Source of the DNA: Phenylobacterium sp.
GTDB taxonomy: Bacteria; Pseudomonadota; Alphaproteobacteria; Caulobacterales; Caulobacteraceae
DNA length: 64,000 nt
NCBI RefSeq assembly: GCF_030697925.1
Contig: NZ_JAUYOJ010000013.1
Location: forward strand, 1-64,000
Direction of reading: 5' to 3'
The position numbers and the translations under genes were made by a program. The stretch's first letter is position 1. Every line of letters begins with the position of its first letter. This document shows positions 27,458-36,305 of the stretch, piece by piece. The notes below the pieces were generated by a model. That model worked only from the letters and a program-made list of their open reading frames with translations, was not told where the DNA came from and made no database searches.

Positions 27458-27522
27458 GAAGAGGTCGCCCTGGCGGCGGACGGGGGCAGGGGCATGGGAT
27501 TGCCTTGAAGGCTTGGAAGGGC

Positions 27523-28398
27523 TCAGGCGGCGGTGTCCGGCACGATGCCCAGGAGCTTGGCGTGCTGGGCGCGCCTGCCGGTCATCTCGGGCCAGGGCGC
27601 GGGCGTCGGCAGGCGGCCTTCCGGCAGCGGCCAGGCAAGCGGGGTCGCCGCCCCGTCGATCACGGCGTCGTCGGCGATCGCGTCGCGGTCGACGGAGGGG
27701 TGGGCGCGATCGCCGCCCCGGCGCGCGCCGTCGGCGAAATAGATCGCCGTATAGACCCTACGCGTGCGGTCCGAGCGGTTGGGCTTGGCCATGTGGACGG
27801 TGTGGCCGTGGTGGAAGATCACGTCGCCCGGCGCGCAGGGCACGAACCGCGCCGGGGTGTCGGCATAGCGCGCCTCCAGCGCCTTGCCGGCGCCGGGAGC
27901 GGTGAAGATGTCGATGAAGGCGGCCTCGTCGTTGTGGCTGCCCGGCACATAGCCCATGCAGCCGATGTCCAGATCGACGGCCTGAAGAGGGATCCAGGCC
28001 GTCAGCGTGTTGTCGCGCCCGGCGATCGGCCAGTAGGGATGGTCGGTATGGGCCTCGGTCTCGCGACCGCCGGCCTCCTTGTAGAGCGCCTGGTCGTGCC
28101 ACAGGCGAAGCCGCGGGGCGCCGATCAAGGCCGCGGCCAAGCCGCAGACCTTGGGATTGAAGGTCAGAGGCCGCACATCCGGGAAGTCCTCCCAGATGTA
28201 CTGGCACTGGATGAACGACTGCTCGTAGGGGGTCTTCTCGTCCAGGGTCCGGGTGTCGCGGGCCTTGCGGCGGGCCACCGCCGCATCGACCGCCGCGCCG
28301 TATTCGGCGATCTCGGCGGCGCTCAGCAGGCCGGGCGCGTGGACGAAGCCGTCGCGCCGGAAGGCCTCGACCTGCCGTGTGTCGATCTCGGTGCTCAT
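27523..28398 (-). CDS. PhyH-type Fe(II)/2-oxoglutarate dioxygenase 3
   Basis: A 291-residue phytanoyl-CoA dioxygenase-family protein with a double-stranded beta-helix core. The iron triad is His117-x-Asp119 (AHTDHPYW) and the distal His202 (HMAKPNRS); the Arg of DRTRRVY can bind 2-oxoglutarate. The cosubstrate pathway is oxidative decarboxylation of 2-oxoglutarate with hydroxylation of a substrate, here probably the lipid or terpenoid part or the sugar. It lies 25 bases after dioxygenase 2, in the same operon as the GH5 gene. Confidence 0.87.
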   Translation of the reverse strand: MSTEIDTRQVEAFRRDGFVHAPGLLSAAEIAEYGAAVDAAVARRKARDTRTLDEKTPYEQSFIQCQYIWEDFPDVRPLTFNPKVCGLAAALIGAPRLRLWHDQALYKEAGGRETEAHTDHPYWPIAGRDNTLTAWIPLQAVDLDIGCMGYVPGSHNDEAAFIDIFTAPGAGKALEARYADTPARFVPCAPGDVIFHHGHTVHMAKPNRSDRTRRVYTAIYFADGARRGGDRAHPSVDRDAIADDAVIDGAATPLAWPLPEGRLPTPAPWPEMTGRRAQHAKLLGIVPDTAA

Positions 28399-28423
28399 CC
28401 GCGCCTCCCTAAGGCTCGCGGCT

Positions 28424-29254
28424 CTAGCGGCCGCCTTCGAGGATCTTGAACTGCCGGTCGGGATCGTCCTGCTCGACCACCCGGCCGTCGTCCGGATAGG
28501 CCAGGGCGCCGTCCGGGGCGTACTGGAGGATATAGGCCTTGCGCACCGTGTCGGCCTTCAGGTTCGGACCGGTGCGGTGGGGCGCCAGGGACGAGAAGAC
28601 GATCACGTCGCCGGCCTTGGCCGGCACGGCCACGGCGTCGGGCACGTCCTCCAGGCATTTCTTCCCGATCGGCGTCAGCCAGTGGGCGAGGGTGCCCAGC
28701 TTGTGCAGGCCCGGCGCCATCCAGGGGCAGCCGTTCTCCTCGTCGACATCCACCAGGGGCGTCCAGCAGGTGACGTACTGCTGGGGCCGCACGAAGGTGT
28801 AGCCATTGTCCTGGTGCCAGGGGAATTCCTGCGGCTTGCCACTCTTCTTGTAGACCGACTGGTCCCAGTAGAGGCGTGCATCGTCGCCGATCAGGTCGTG
28901 GCAGATGTCCTTGTAGACCTGGTGCTTGGCGAAGGCCTTCAGCACCGGAGATTCCTTGACGATGTGGGTGGTGAAGGTGATCGCATCCAACGAGGACAGG
29001 CGAAGGCTGCCGCCCTGGGCGCGCACCCGGCGTTCGTGTTCGGCCTCCAGCGGATCGATCGCCGCCGTCACGGCGGCGAGCTCGGCGGCCGTGAAGGCCT
29101 TCTCCTGCTTGAAATAGCCCAGGGTGTTGAACTGCTCCGCCTGCTCGCGGGCCACGCGACGCAGGCCCTCGGTCCGCGCGTCCTGCCACTTGAAACCGGC
29201 GTTGAGCGGGTGCGGTCGCGGCGCCGTATGCGGCGCGCTGGCGGGCAAGGTCAT
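28424..29254 (-). CDS. PhyH-type Fe(II)/2-oxoglutarate dioxygenase 2
   Basis: A 276-residue PhyH-family protein. Iron ligands are His147 and Asp149 (WHQDNGY) and His226 (APHRTGPN). YWDQSVYKKSG and QYVTCWTPLVDVDEENGC are typical of bacterial PhyH enzymes that hydroxylate small molecules. It opens the minus-strand operon dioxygenase 2 - dioxygenase 3 - GH5, with GATCTA motif C 39 bases upstream. It is only distantly similar to its two neighbours, so the three copies are probably not recent duplicates. Confidence 0.87.
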   Translation of the reverse strand: MTLPASAPHTAPRPHPLNAGFKWQDARTEGLRRVAREQAEQFNTLGYFKQEKAFTAAELAAVTAAIDPLEAEHERRVRAQGGSLRLSSLDAITFTTHIVKESPVLKAFAKHQVYKDICHDLIGDDARLYWDQSVYKKSGKPQEFPWHQDNGYTFVRPQQYVTCWTPLVDVDEENGCPWMAPGLHKLGTLAHWLTPIGKKCLEDVPDAVAVPAKAGDVIVFSSLAPHRTGPNLKADTVRKAYILQYAPDGALAYPDDGRVVEQDDPDRQFKILEGGR

Positions 29255-29285
29255 GCGCAGTCTCCGTGGATCAATAATGCGACCC

Positions 29286-29300
29286 TAAAATAGATCGAAT
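29286..29300. promoter_or_regulatory. GATCTA-type motif C, upstream of dioxygenase 2 operon
   Basis: TAAAATAGATCGAAT on the plus strand, i.e. ATTCGATCTATTTTA toward the minus-strand operon; core 39 bases before the start at 29254. Confidence 0.55.
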
Positions 29301-29346
29301 ATGGTCGTCAACGTAATATTTTGTCGATTTTATTTCCCCGGCGCGT

Positions 29347-30141
29347 TCAGGCTGCGCGGCGGCGGACGGGAAGCCAGCGGTTCACGCGGGAGAGCTGGGC
29401 CGCGGCGGCCGGAGTCTCCGCCTGGGTTCCGGCGCGGCCATAGTGGTAGACCATCGCCGCGCGGCGCTCGTCGGCCACATTGTCGGTCGACATGTGCATC
29501 AGGTAGCTGTGGAAGAAGAGCACGTCGCCGGGTTCCATCAGCGAGGGGATCCTGGGCGAGGTGTCCTCGCCGACGATCTCCAGATAGCCGCGATTGGCGG
29601 CGGGACGGCGATCGGGCACATGCTCGTGGATCTCGCCCTTGTGGGAACCCGGCAGCACCCAGAGGCAGCCGTTCTCCAGGGTCGCGCGCGACAGCGCCAC
29701 CCACACCCCGATTTGCGGCTGGCGGTCGAACCGGAAATAGTAGCTGTCCTGATGCCAGGGCTGGCCGATGACGCCGGGGTTCTTGAAGATGAACTGGCTC
29801 TGGAAGCAGTCCAGGTCGGGTCCCAGCAAGCTCTCGACCACGTCGACGATGGCCTGGCGTTCGGCGATGGCCCGCGCGGCGCCCTCCACATGGCAGTTGA
29901 ACACCTTGGAGACCCGATCTTCCGGGTTCGCCGCGCCCCGCGAGGGCTCGGTCTCCGGATAGATCAGGTAGTTGGGTCCCGACATGTAGGCGATCTCGCC
30001 GGCGTGGCGCTCGGGCGGATCGGCACGGATGCGGTCGATGACCTCGTCCTCGCAGGCCTTAGCCTCGTCGGGCGACACCAGCCCCCTGAGCACGAAGAAG
30101 CCGTCGTCGCGCCATGCGGTCTGCTGGGCGTCTCGGTCCAT
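29347..30141 (-). CDS. PhyH-type Fe(II)/2-oxoglutarate dioxygenase 1
   Basis: A 264-residue PhyH-family protein with iron ligands His130 and Asp132 (PWHQDSYYF) and His216 (MHMSTDN). NGCLWVLPGSHKGEIHEH is the family's conserved substrate loop. It is transcribed from its own upstream region carrying motif D (60 bases before the start), and 92 bases separate it from dioxygenase 2. A ribosome-binding site AGGAGGA is clear. Substrate unknown; a hydroxylation in the same pathway as the other two enzymes is inferred from co-location. Confidence 0.87.
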   Translation of the reverse strand: MDRDAQQTAWRDDGFFVLRGLVSPDEAKACEDEVIDRIRADPPERHAGEIAYMSGPNYLIYPETEPSRGAANPEDRVSKVFNCHVEGAARAIAERQAIVDVVESLLGPDLDCFQSQFIFKNPGVIGQPWHQDSYYFRFDRQPQIGVWVALSRATLENGCLWVLPGSHKGEIHEHVPDRRPAANRGYLEIVGEDTSPRIPSLMEPGDVLFFHSYLMHMSTDNVADERRAAMVYHYGRAGTQAETPAAAAQLSRVNRWLPVRRRAA

Positions 30142-30194
30142 GGCGGGTCCTCCTGGATGCTACAAAAATATATCCAGAAAATAATGAATTGCAC

Positions 30195-30210
30195 AATATA
30201 GATCTAAAAC
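30195..30210. promoter_or_regulatory. GATCTA-type motif D, upstream of dioxygenase 1
   Basis: AATATAGATCTAAAAC with a perfect 8-base palindrome TAGATCTA; core 60 bases before the start at 30141. The surrounding 60 bases are the most AT-rich in the window. A near copy, AATATATCCAGAAA, stands at 30167-30180. Confidence 0.6.
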
Positions 30211-30233
30211 AATGTCAGGTGACGACTTCGAGC

Positions 30234-31040
30234 TTAGAGCGCGGGATCATCGGCCGCCGCCTCTTGCAGCGCGCTGCGGTGGCGCTGCATGGCGTCGCTG
30301 AACGACGCGGCGAGGATGCCGGTGGGCATGGCGATGAAGCCAATGCTGAAGATGGCGGTGACAGCGGCCAGCACCTTGCCGAGCACGGTGACCGGATAGA
30401 CGTCGCCGTATCCGATCGTCGTCATGGTCGCGACCGACCACCATAGGGCGCGCGGGATGCTGCCGAACTTGTCGGGCTGGATGGCGCCCTCGGCCAGGTA
30501 GAGCGCGGTCGCCGCGACGATCATCAGGAAGAACCCCGCCGCGGGACTGAGTAGCAGCTCGTCGCGCCGCGTCGTGACCGCCTCGACCATGTGGTCGAAG
30601 GCCCGCGACATTCGGCCGAGCTTGGCCAGGCGGAGGATCCGTCCGACCCGGATCAGGCGCAGCAGCATGGCGCTCGAACCGCCGAACACCGCGAGCGAGG
30701 CCAGGATCGCGATCAGGTCCGCGATCGCCGCCGGTGAGAATACGAACCGAAGCCGTTCGCGCCAGGGGCGGACCTTGAGGTTCCGCTCAGGCGCCGTCCA
30801 GAGTCGCAGGGCGTATTCCAGGCTGAAGAGCAGCCCAAGCGAGACTTCGGCGAGGACGAAGGCTCCTCCGTAGGCGCCGGCGAGAGCAGGCTCGGTCTCG
30901 ACAATGGCCAGCCCCGTGGCGAGCAGGATCAGGACCATCAGCACGCGATTGAGCGGCGACAGCCCCTTGGCCCTGCGCGCCCGCGGGTCCAGTTGCGCGT
31001 GGAGCCGCCGCCGAAGCGATGGTGTTTGACCTACAGTCAT
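30234..31040 (-). CDS. voltage-gated-type potassium channel
   Basis: A 268-residue six-helix ion channel. The selectivity filter TTIGYGD is at 207-213 between S5 and S6. S4 carries regularly spaced basic residues Arg128, Arg131, Arg134, Arg137, Lys140 and Arg143, a complete voltage-sensor array, so this is a Kv-like and not a simple two-helix channel. There is no RCK or cyclic-nucleotide domain. It sits between the glycoside island and the next catabolic cluster and is probably unrelated to both. No strong ribosome-binding site precedes the ATG at 31040. Confidence 0.92.
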   Translation of the reverse strand: MTVGQTPSLRRRLHAQLDPRARRAKGLSPLNRVLMVLILLATGLAIVETEPALAGAYGGAFVLAEVSLGLLFSLEYALRLWTAPERNLKVRPWRERLRFVFSPAAIADLIAILASLAVFGGSSAMLLRLIRVGRILRLAKLGRMSRAFDHMVEAVTTRRDELLLSPAAGFFLMIVAATALYLAEGAIQPDKFGSIPRALWWSVATMTTIGYGDVYPVTVLGKVLAAVTAIFSIGFIAMPTGILAASFSDAMQRHRSALQEAAADDPAL

Positions 31041-31294
31041 GTGACGTCCCCGCCCGGTTGATCGTCTGGAGCTTATCCCCGACGCACGGGCCTTCCATCC
31101 TCGAACCGCGGAGGGTTGCGCATCCCGCCGGCGCCCGCCGGGCTCCTAGCTTCTCTCTCGAAGCGCGGGCCGCAGGCCTGGTTCACAACCGACACGGATG
31201 TGATGTTTGGGGCGCCTCATCCCCGATCCCCTGACCCGCCGCTGCGCCCTGCTAGCACGGATCATCGGCACCATCGGACAGGGATGAGGGACAG

Positions 31295-32953
31295 ATGAGC
31301 GACGGCAACCTGATGCAGTCCAGCGGCAAGAGCGGTCGCACGACGCAGGTGGACGCCCTGGTGATCGGCGCAGGTTTCGGGGGCATGTGCATGCTCCATC
31401 GCCTGCGCGGCATGGGCCTCTCCGTGCAGGGGATCGAAGCCGGCGGCGGCGTGGGCGGGGTCTGGTACTGGAACCGCTATCCCGGCGCGCGCTGCGATCT
31501 GATGAGCATCGACTACAGCTATTCGTTCTCCGAGGAGATCCAACAGGAGTGGACCTGGTCCGAGCAGTTCGCGGCCCAGCCGGAGATCCTCGCCTACGCC
31601 AATTTCGCCGCCGACCGGCTCGACCTCCGAAGGGCCTTCCAGTTCAACACCCGGGTCGAGAGCGCCGAGTTCGACGACGCCCGTCGCCTATGGGTCGCCA
31701 GGACCGATCGCGGCGAGGTGATCGAGGCGACCTACTGCATCATGGCCACCGGTCCGCTCTCCATCCCCAAGGAGGTCGGCTTCGAGGGGGCGGAGGACTT
31801 CAAGGGCGAGATCTACTATGCCGCCAGGTGGCCGCACGCGCCGGTGAGCTTCGCCGGCAAGCGGGTCGGCGTCGTGGGCACCGGCTCGACGGGCATCCAG
31901 ATCGTCCCGGTCGTCGCCGAAGAGGCCGATGAGCTCTTCGTGTTCCAGCGCACGCCCAGCTTCAGCATGCCCATGAGGAACAAGCCGCTGGACGCCGAGT
32001 ACGTCGCCCAGGTTAAACGGCATTACCCCGCTCTTCGGGCCTCGGCGCGGAACACCACGATCGGCGGGGTCCGACCCATTTCCAGCCGTCCGCTGTTCAG
32101 CGTGACGCCGCAGGAACGTCTGGAGCTCATGGAGGATTCCTGGGCGCGCGGCGGATTGGCGTTCCTGGGCACTTTCTCCGACCTGCTGACCAATGCGGAG
32201 GCCAACGAGATCGTGGCGGAGTTCGTCCGCGGCAAGATCGGCGAGGTCGTCAAGGATCCCGACACCGCCGAACGGCTGAAGCCGCGCGGCTATCCGATCT
32301 TCGCCCGCCGTCCTTGCCTGGACACCAACTACTACGAGGCCTTCAATCAGCCGAACGTCCATCTCGTGGACCTGCTCGACGATCCCATCGTGCGCCTCAC
32401 GGAGCGGGGCGTGCAGACAGAGGCTCGGGAGATCGAGCTCGACGTGCTCATCATGGCCACCGGCTATGACGGGCTGACGGGTGCCATGCTGGCCGTCGAC
32501 ATCAGGGGCCGGGGCGGGCGCAGCCTGAAGGACAAATGGCGCGACGGCGCGCGGTCCTATCTGGGCCTGGCCATGGAAGGCTTCCCGAACCTGTTCATGA
32601 TCTGCGGCGCCAATGGCCCGGCGGCGCTCGCCAACATCGTCACACTGGACGAGCAGAACACGGACTGGATCGCCGGATGCATCGACCACATGCGCGCCAA
32701 TCAGCTCGCCACGATCGAGGCTGCCGTCGAGGCCGAAGCGCAATGGTTGGATGCGATCTCCGCGCTGGCTGAGAAGTCGCTGATGCCCAAGGCCAACACC
32801 TGGTACGTCGGCGCCAATGTCGCGGGCAAGCCGAGGGTGTTCAGCCTCTATTCCGGCGGCTTCAACAAGTATCGCGAGATCTGCGAGGCCGTGACCGCGG
32901 ACGGCTATCGGGGGTTCTCGTTCGAGCGGTCGCAGAGCCCCGTCGAGGCCTGA
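31295..32953 (+). CDS. flavin monooxygenase of the Baeyer-Villiger (PAMO/CHMO) type
   Basis: A 552-residue FAD/NADPH monooxygenase. FAD motif GAGFGG (25-30), NADPH motif GTGSTG (195-200) and the active-site Asp68 (YPGARCDLMSIDY) and ARRP arginine fit class B Baeyer-Villiger enzymes, which insert oxygen next to a ketone to give an ester or lactone. The class fingerprint FxGxxxHxxxWP reads FKGEIYYAARWP (169-180): the His is Tyr175. The SMP-30-type lactonase gene 7 bases downstream fits lactone formation and opening. Reaction type is therefore likely but not certain. Confidence 0.85.
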   Translation: MSDGNLMQSSGKSGRTTQVDALVIGAGFGGMCMLHRLRGMGLSVQGIEAGGGVGGVWYWNRYPGARCDLMSIDYSYSFSEEIQQEWTWSEQFAAQPEILAYANFAADRLDLRRAFQFNTRVESAEFDDARRLWVARTDRGEVIEATYCIMATGPLSIPKEVGFEGAEDFKGEIYYAARWPHAPVSFAGKRVGVVGTGSTGIQIVPVVAEEADELFVFQRTPSFSMPMRNKPLDAEYVAQVKRHYPALRASARNTTIGGVRPISSRPLFSVTPQERLELMEDSWARGGLAFLGTFSDLLTNAEANEIVAEFVRGKIGEVVKDPDTAERLKPRGYPIFARRPCLDTNYYEAFNQPNVHLVDLLDDPIVRLTERGVQTEAREIELDVLIMATGYDGLTGAMLAVDIRGRGGRSLKDKWRDGARSYLGLAMEGFPNLFMICGANGPAALANIVTLDEQNTDWIAGCIDHMRANQLATIEAAVEAEAQWLDAISALAEKSLMPKANTWYVGANVAGKPRVFSLYSGGFNKYREICEAVTADGYRGFSFERSQSPVEA

Positions 32954-32960
32954 TCGTCGG

Positions 32961-33839
32961 ATGGCGCCGCATATCGAGATCATCGGACGCGAGCGCTGCC
33001 AGCTCGGAGAGTCTCCGGTCTGGGACCCGCTGCTGAAACGCCTCTTCTGGGTGGATGCGCGCGCGCCGGCGATATGGTCCTACGATCCCGAGACGGGCGA
33101 CCAGACTTCGCTGTCGGCGCCGGACATGGTCGGCAGCATCGTGCTTGGCGAAACGGGCCGGCTGGTGGCCGGACTGCGCCACGAGGTCTGCCGTGTCGAC
33201 CTCGCCGCCGGAGTGTTCACGCCGCTCGCAAGGCCGGCGGCGATGCTGGCCGAAGAGCGTCTGAACGACGGCAAGACAGACCGCGCCGGTCGCTACCTGA
33301 CGGGCTCGCAGCACCACGCGGACGGTGGGAGGCCGGAGGGCAGGCTCTACCGCTTCGATCGGGGCGGGGCCTGCGAGGTGCTTGAGACCGGCGTCGAAAT
33401 TTCGAACTCGATCTGCTTCAGCCCTTCCGGCGACCGGCTCTATTTCGCCGACAGCCTCCGCCAAGCCATCTGGACCTATGCCTACGATCTCGAGACGGGC
33501 CAGGTCGGGCCGCGCGAGACACTGATCGACACCGCGCCCCTCAACTCGGCGCCCGACGGGGCGACCGTCGACGCCGAGGGCCGGCTGTGGGTGGCGCTCG
33601 TCCAATCCGGCCAGATCGCCTGCATCACGCCGGATGGAAATCTGGAGCGGCTGATCGACTGTCCGGTCCCATTCCCGTCCTGCCCGGCCTTCGGCGGCGA
33701 AAGCCTCGATGTGCTCTACGTCACGGCGATCTCCGATTCAGGCGGGCGGCTCAATACGGACCATCCGGCCGGCGGCCGGCTGTTCGCCATCGAGGGGCTG
33801 GGCGCGCGGGGGATCGCCGAGACACGCTGCCGGCTCTGA
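32961..33839 (+). CDS. SMP-30/gluconolactonase-family lactonase
   Basis: A 292-residue six-bladed beta-propeller of the SMP-30/LRE family. The divalent-metal ligand Glu in GESPVWDPLLKRLFWVD (about residue 15), the Asn/Asp in SNSICFSPSGDRLYFADS (about 143-160) and APDGATVDAEGRLWVAL (about 195-211) are conserved positions. These enzymes hydrolyse lactones. Located 7 bases after the monooxygenase gene, so it probably opens that enzyme's lactone product. No signal peptide. Confidence 0.9.
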   Translation: MAPHIEIIGRERCQLGESPVWDPLLKRLFWVDARAPAIWSYDPETGDQTSLSAPDMVGSIVLGETGRLVAGLRHEVCRVDLAAGVFTPLARPAAMLAEERLNDGKTDRAGRYLTGSQHHADGGRPEGRLYRFDRGGACEVLETGVEISNSICFSPSGDRLYFADSLRQAIWTYAYDLETGQVGPRETLIDTAPLNSAPDGATVDAEGRLWVALVQSGQIACITPDGNLERLIDCPVPFPSCPAFGGESLDVLYVTAISDSGGRLNTDHPAGGRLFAIEGLGARGIAETRCRL

Positions 33840-33848
33840 CGGCGCGCC

Positions 33849-33867
33849 GAGATTTCATAGGCGATCT
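33849..33867. promoter_or_regulatory. IclR-cluster motif copy 4, upstream of acyl-CoA dehydrogenase
   Basis: On the minus strand AGATCGCCTATGAAATCTC. It matches the repeated 20-base motif with one base missing (14/20 to copy 1) and lies about 75 bases before the start at 33933, in the 93-base gap after the lactonase gene. Confidence 0.4.
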
Positions 33868-33932
33868 TGGCGCGCGCCGGCGCAGCCGCGGCGACGCCGC
33901 CGCCGCTGCGCCTAGAACCTGGAGGCAGTCAT

Positions 33933-35126
33933 ATGCTGTTCGACAGGACGCTCATGGATCTCGACCTCGACCCCGCCGACCGGGCCTTTCGCGACGAGGT
34001 TCGCGCATTCTTCACTGAGAACACGCCGGACGCCTTCAAGGCCCGGGTGCGCGCCGGCATGCGCCTGGAGCCGCATGAATTCGTCGCCTGGCAGAAGCTG
34101 CTGCATGCGCGCGGCTGGGGCGCGCCGTCCTGGCCGAAAGAGTACGGCGGCACGGGTTGGACGCCGACCCAGCTCTACATCTTCGAGTCCGAGGCGTCGT
34201 TGGCCGACGCGCCGGTGCAGTACCACCAGGGCCTCGAACTGATCGGCCCGATCATCTTCACCTTCGGAAACGCCGAGCAGAAGGCGCGCTACCTGCCGCG
34301 CATCCTCTCCAGCGACGACTGGTGGTGCCAGGGATATTCGGAGCCGAACGCGGGTTCGGACCTGGCCTCGCTGAGCACGCGGGCCGTGCGCGACGGCGAC
34401 TGCTATGTGGTCGACGGCCAAAAGATGTGGACGAGCTACGCCCAGGTCGCCAACCGCATGTTCTGTCTGGTCCGGACCGATCCGGAGGGACGCAAGCAGG
34501 CGGGGATCTCGCTGCTGTTGCTCGACATCGACATGCCCGGTGTCAGCATCCGGCCGATCATCACCATGGACGAGATCCATCACACCAACGAGGTGTTCCT
34601 GGATAACGTGCGGGTTCCGGCGGCCAACCTGATCGGCGAGGAAGGGCAGGGCTGGGGCTACGGCAAGGTCCTGCTGGACCGCGAGCGCGGGGTGACCGCG
34701 GCCACCACAATGCGGCTTCGCCAGCAGCTGCGCGGCGCGCGGGCGGCGGCGGCCCAGGCCCGGACGAGCCAAGGCGCGCTGCTCGACGACCCGGTGACCG
34801 CCGACCGACTGGCCCAGCTTGAGATCGAGGTGATCGCCCTGGAGGGGATGGTCATGCGGACCATGGCCGAGGCGGCGTCGGGCAAGGACTCCGGCCCGCG
34901 CGCCTCGATGATCAAGGTTCGCTGGTCGGAGCTGCTGCAGGAGGTCACCGAGTTCTGGGTGGAGACCATGGGCTACGACGCCGCGGCCTTCGGGCCGATC
35001 GGCAATGGGGCGCCGACCGAGCCCTGGCCGATGATGGGCATGCTCTATTCGCGCGTCACCAGCATCTACGGCGGCGCCAACGAAATCCAACGCAACATCA
35101 TCGCCCGCCGGGCGCTGGGTCTCTAG
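33933..35126 (+). CDS. acyl-CoA dehydrogenase, large-subunit type
   Basis: A 397-residue FAD-dependent acyl-CoA dehydrogenase. The middle-domain flavin motif WCQGYSEPNAGSDLASL (about 132-148) and the C-terminal IYGGANEIQRNIIARRALGL are clear. The N-terminal pattern with GAPSWPKEYGGTGWTP resembles large subunits of two-gene dehydrogenases (PimC-like or steroid-type FadE pairs). GGAGG precedes the ATG. It is followed after 17 bases by a second, shorter dehydrogenase; together they probably form a heteromer. Confidence 0.9.
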   Translation: MLFDRTLMDLDLDPADRAFRDEVRAFFTENTPDAFKARVRAGMRLEPHEFVAWQKLLHARGWGAPSWPKEYGGTGWTPTQLYIFESEASLADAPVQYHQGLELIGPIIFTFGNAEQKARYLPRILSSDDWWCQGYSEPNAGSDLASLSTRAVRDGDCYVVDGQKMWTSYAQVANRMFCLVRTDPEGRKQAGISLLLLDIDMPGVSIRPIITMDEIHHTNEVFLDNVRVPAANLIGEEGQGWGYGKVLLDRERGVTAATTMRLRQQLRGARAAAAQARTSQGALLDDPVTADRLAQLEIEVIALEGMVMRTMAEAASGKDSGPRASMIKVRWSELLQEVTEFWVETMGYDAAAFGPIGNGAPTEPWPMMGMLYSRVTSIYGGANEIQRNIIARRALGL

Positions 35127-35143
35127 GCAGGAGCCGTCGACCG

Positions 35144-36277
35144 ATGAATTTCGAGCTTACCGACGAACAGCGCCTGCTGCAGGACAGCGTCCAGCGTTTC
35201 GCCCGCGACCACTACGACTTCTCCGCCTGGCGCGCCCGCACCGGCCGTGGCGTGGGCTTCGACCGCGGCCTCTGGAAGCAGATGGCCGACCTCGGCTGGC
35301 TGTCCCTGACGGCGCCGGAGGAAGACGGCGGCCTGGGCGGCTCGCCGGTCGACACCATGGTGATCATGGAGGGCGTGGGCCGGGCCTTGATGCTGGAACC
35401 CTTCGTCGCCAGCACGGTGTTCGCCCCGACGCTGCTGCCGCGCCTGGCCGGGTCCGAACGCACCGAACTGATCGCCGCGGCGATGGCGGGAACCGCAGTG
35501 GTGACCCTGGCCGACGCCGAACCCGACGGTCGCTTCGACCTGGCGGCGGTCTCCACGCGCGCCGAGCGCACGGCGGCGGGCTTTCGCCTGACGGGCGAGA
35601 AGAGCCACGCCTTGGACGGGGCCGAGGCCGACTGGTTCGTCGTGCCGGCGCGGACGTCCGGCGAGGGGGCCGAGGAAGCGGGGATCACCCTGTTCCTGGT
35701 CGCCAGAGACGCGCCGGGCCTGGCTGTCCATGCCATCCGGGCCATGGATCATCGGCGCAATGCGAGCCTGTCGCTGGATGGCGTGGAGGTCTCCGCCGGC
35801 GCCGTGATCGGCGAGGTCGGCCAGGGGTTCGGCCTGGCGCGCCATGCGGTGGACCTGGCGATCGTCGCCCGCCTGGCCGAGGCGGTGGGCGCGATGGAGG
35901 CGGCCTACGAGCAGACCCTGCAGCACCTCAAGACACGCAAGCAGTTCGGCCAGGCCATCGGCTCGTTCCAGGCCCTGCAGCACCGCGCGGTGGACATGGC
36001 CATCGCCTGCGAGGAGGCGCGCTCGATGACCTATTTGGCGACCATCGCCGTGAGTTCATCCGATCCCGCGCGCCGCCAGACGATCGCGGCGGCCAAGGCG
36101 CGAGTGGGACAGACCAGCCTCTATGTCGCGCGCCAGGCGGTCCAGCTGCACGGCGGCATGGGGTTCAGCGACGAGTTGGCCATCGGCCACTACCTCAAGC
36201 GGCTTGTGATGATCGACCTGGCCTTCGGCAATGCGGCCGAGCATCGCCGGCAGTTCGCCGCCGCCCGCGCGGCCTGA
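35144..36277 (+). CDS. acyl-CoA dehydrogenase, small-subunit type
   Basis: A 377-residue acyl-CoA dehydrogenase. RKQFGQAIGSFQALQHRAVDM and QAVQLHGGMGFSDE are typical of PimD-like small subunits. The middle domain lacks the WxxxEPNAG motif of its neighbour and has VTLADAEPDG instead, supporting division of labour in a heteromeric enzyme, as in the paired dehydrogenases of steroid and pimelate catabolism. Encoded 17 bases after the large subunit, almost certainly co-transcribed. Confidence 0.89.
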   Translation: MNFELTDEQRLLQDSVQRFARDHYDFSAWRARTGRGVGFDRGLWKQMADLGWLSLTAPEEDGGLGGSPVDTMVIMEGVGRALMLEPFVASTVFAPTLLPRLAGSERTELIAAAMAGTAVVTLADAEPDGRFDLAAVSTRAERTAAGFRLTGEKSHALDGAEADWFVVPARTSGEGAEEAGITLFLVARDAPGLAVHAIRAMDHRRNASLSLDGVEVSAGAVIGEVGQGFGLARHAVDLAIVARLAEAVGAMEAAYEQTLQHLKTRKQFGQAIGSFQALQHRAVDMAIACEEARSMTYLATIAVSSSDPARRQTIAAAKARVGQTSLYVARQAVQLHGGMGFSDELAIGHYLKRLVMIDLAFGNAAEHRRQFAAARAA

Positions 36278-36305
36278 GCCCGCGGCGGCGAACGGCCGTT
36301 AGGTC

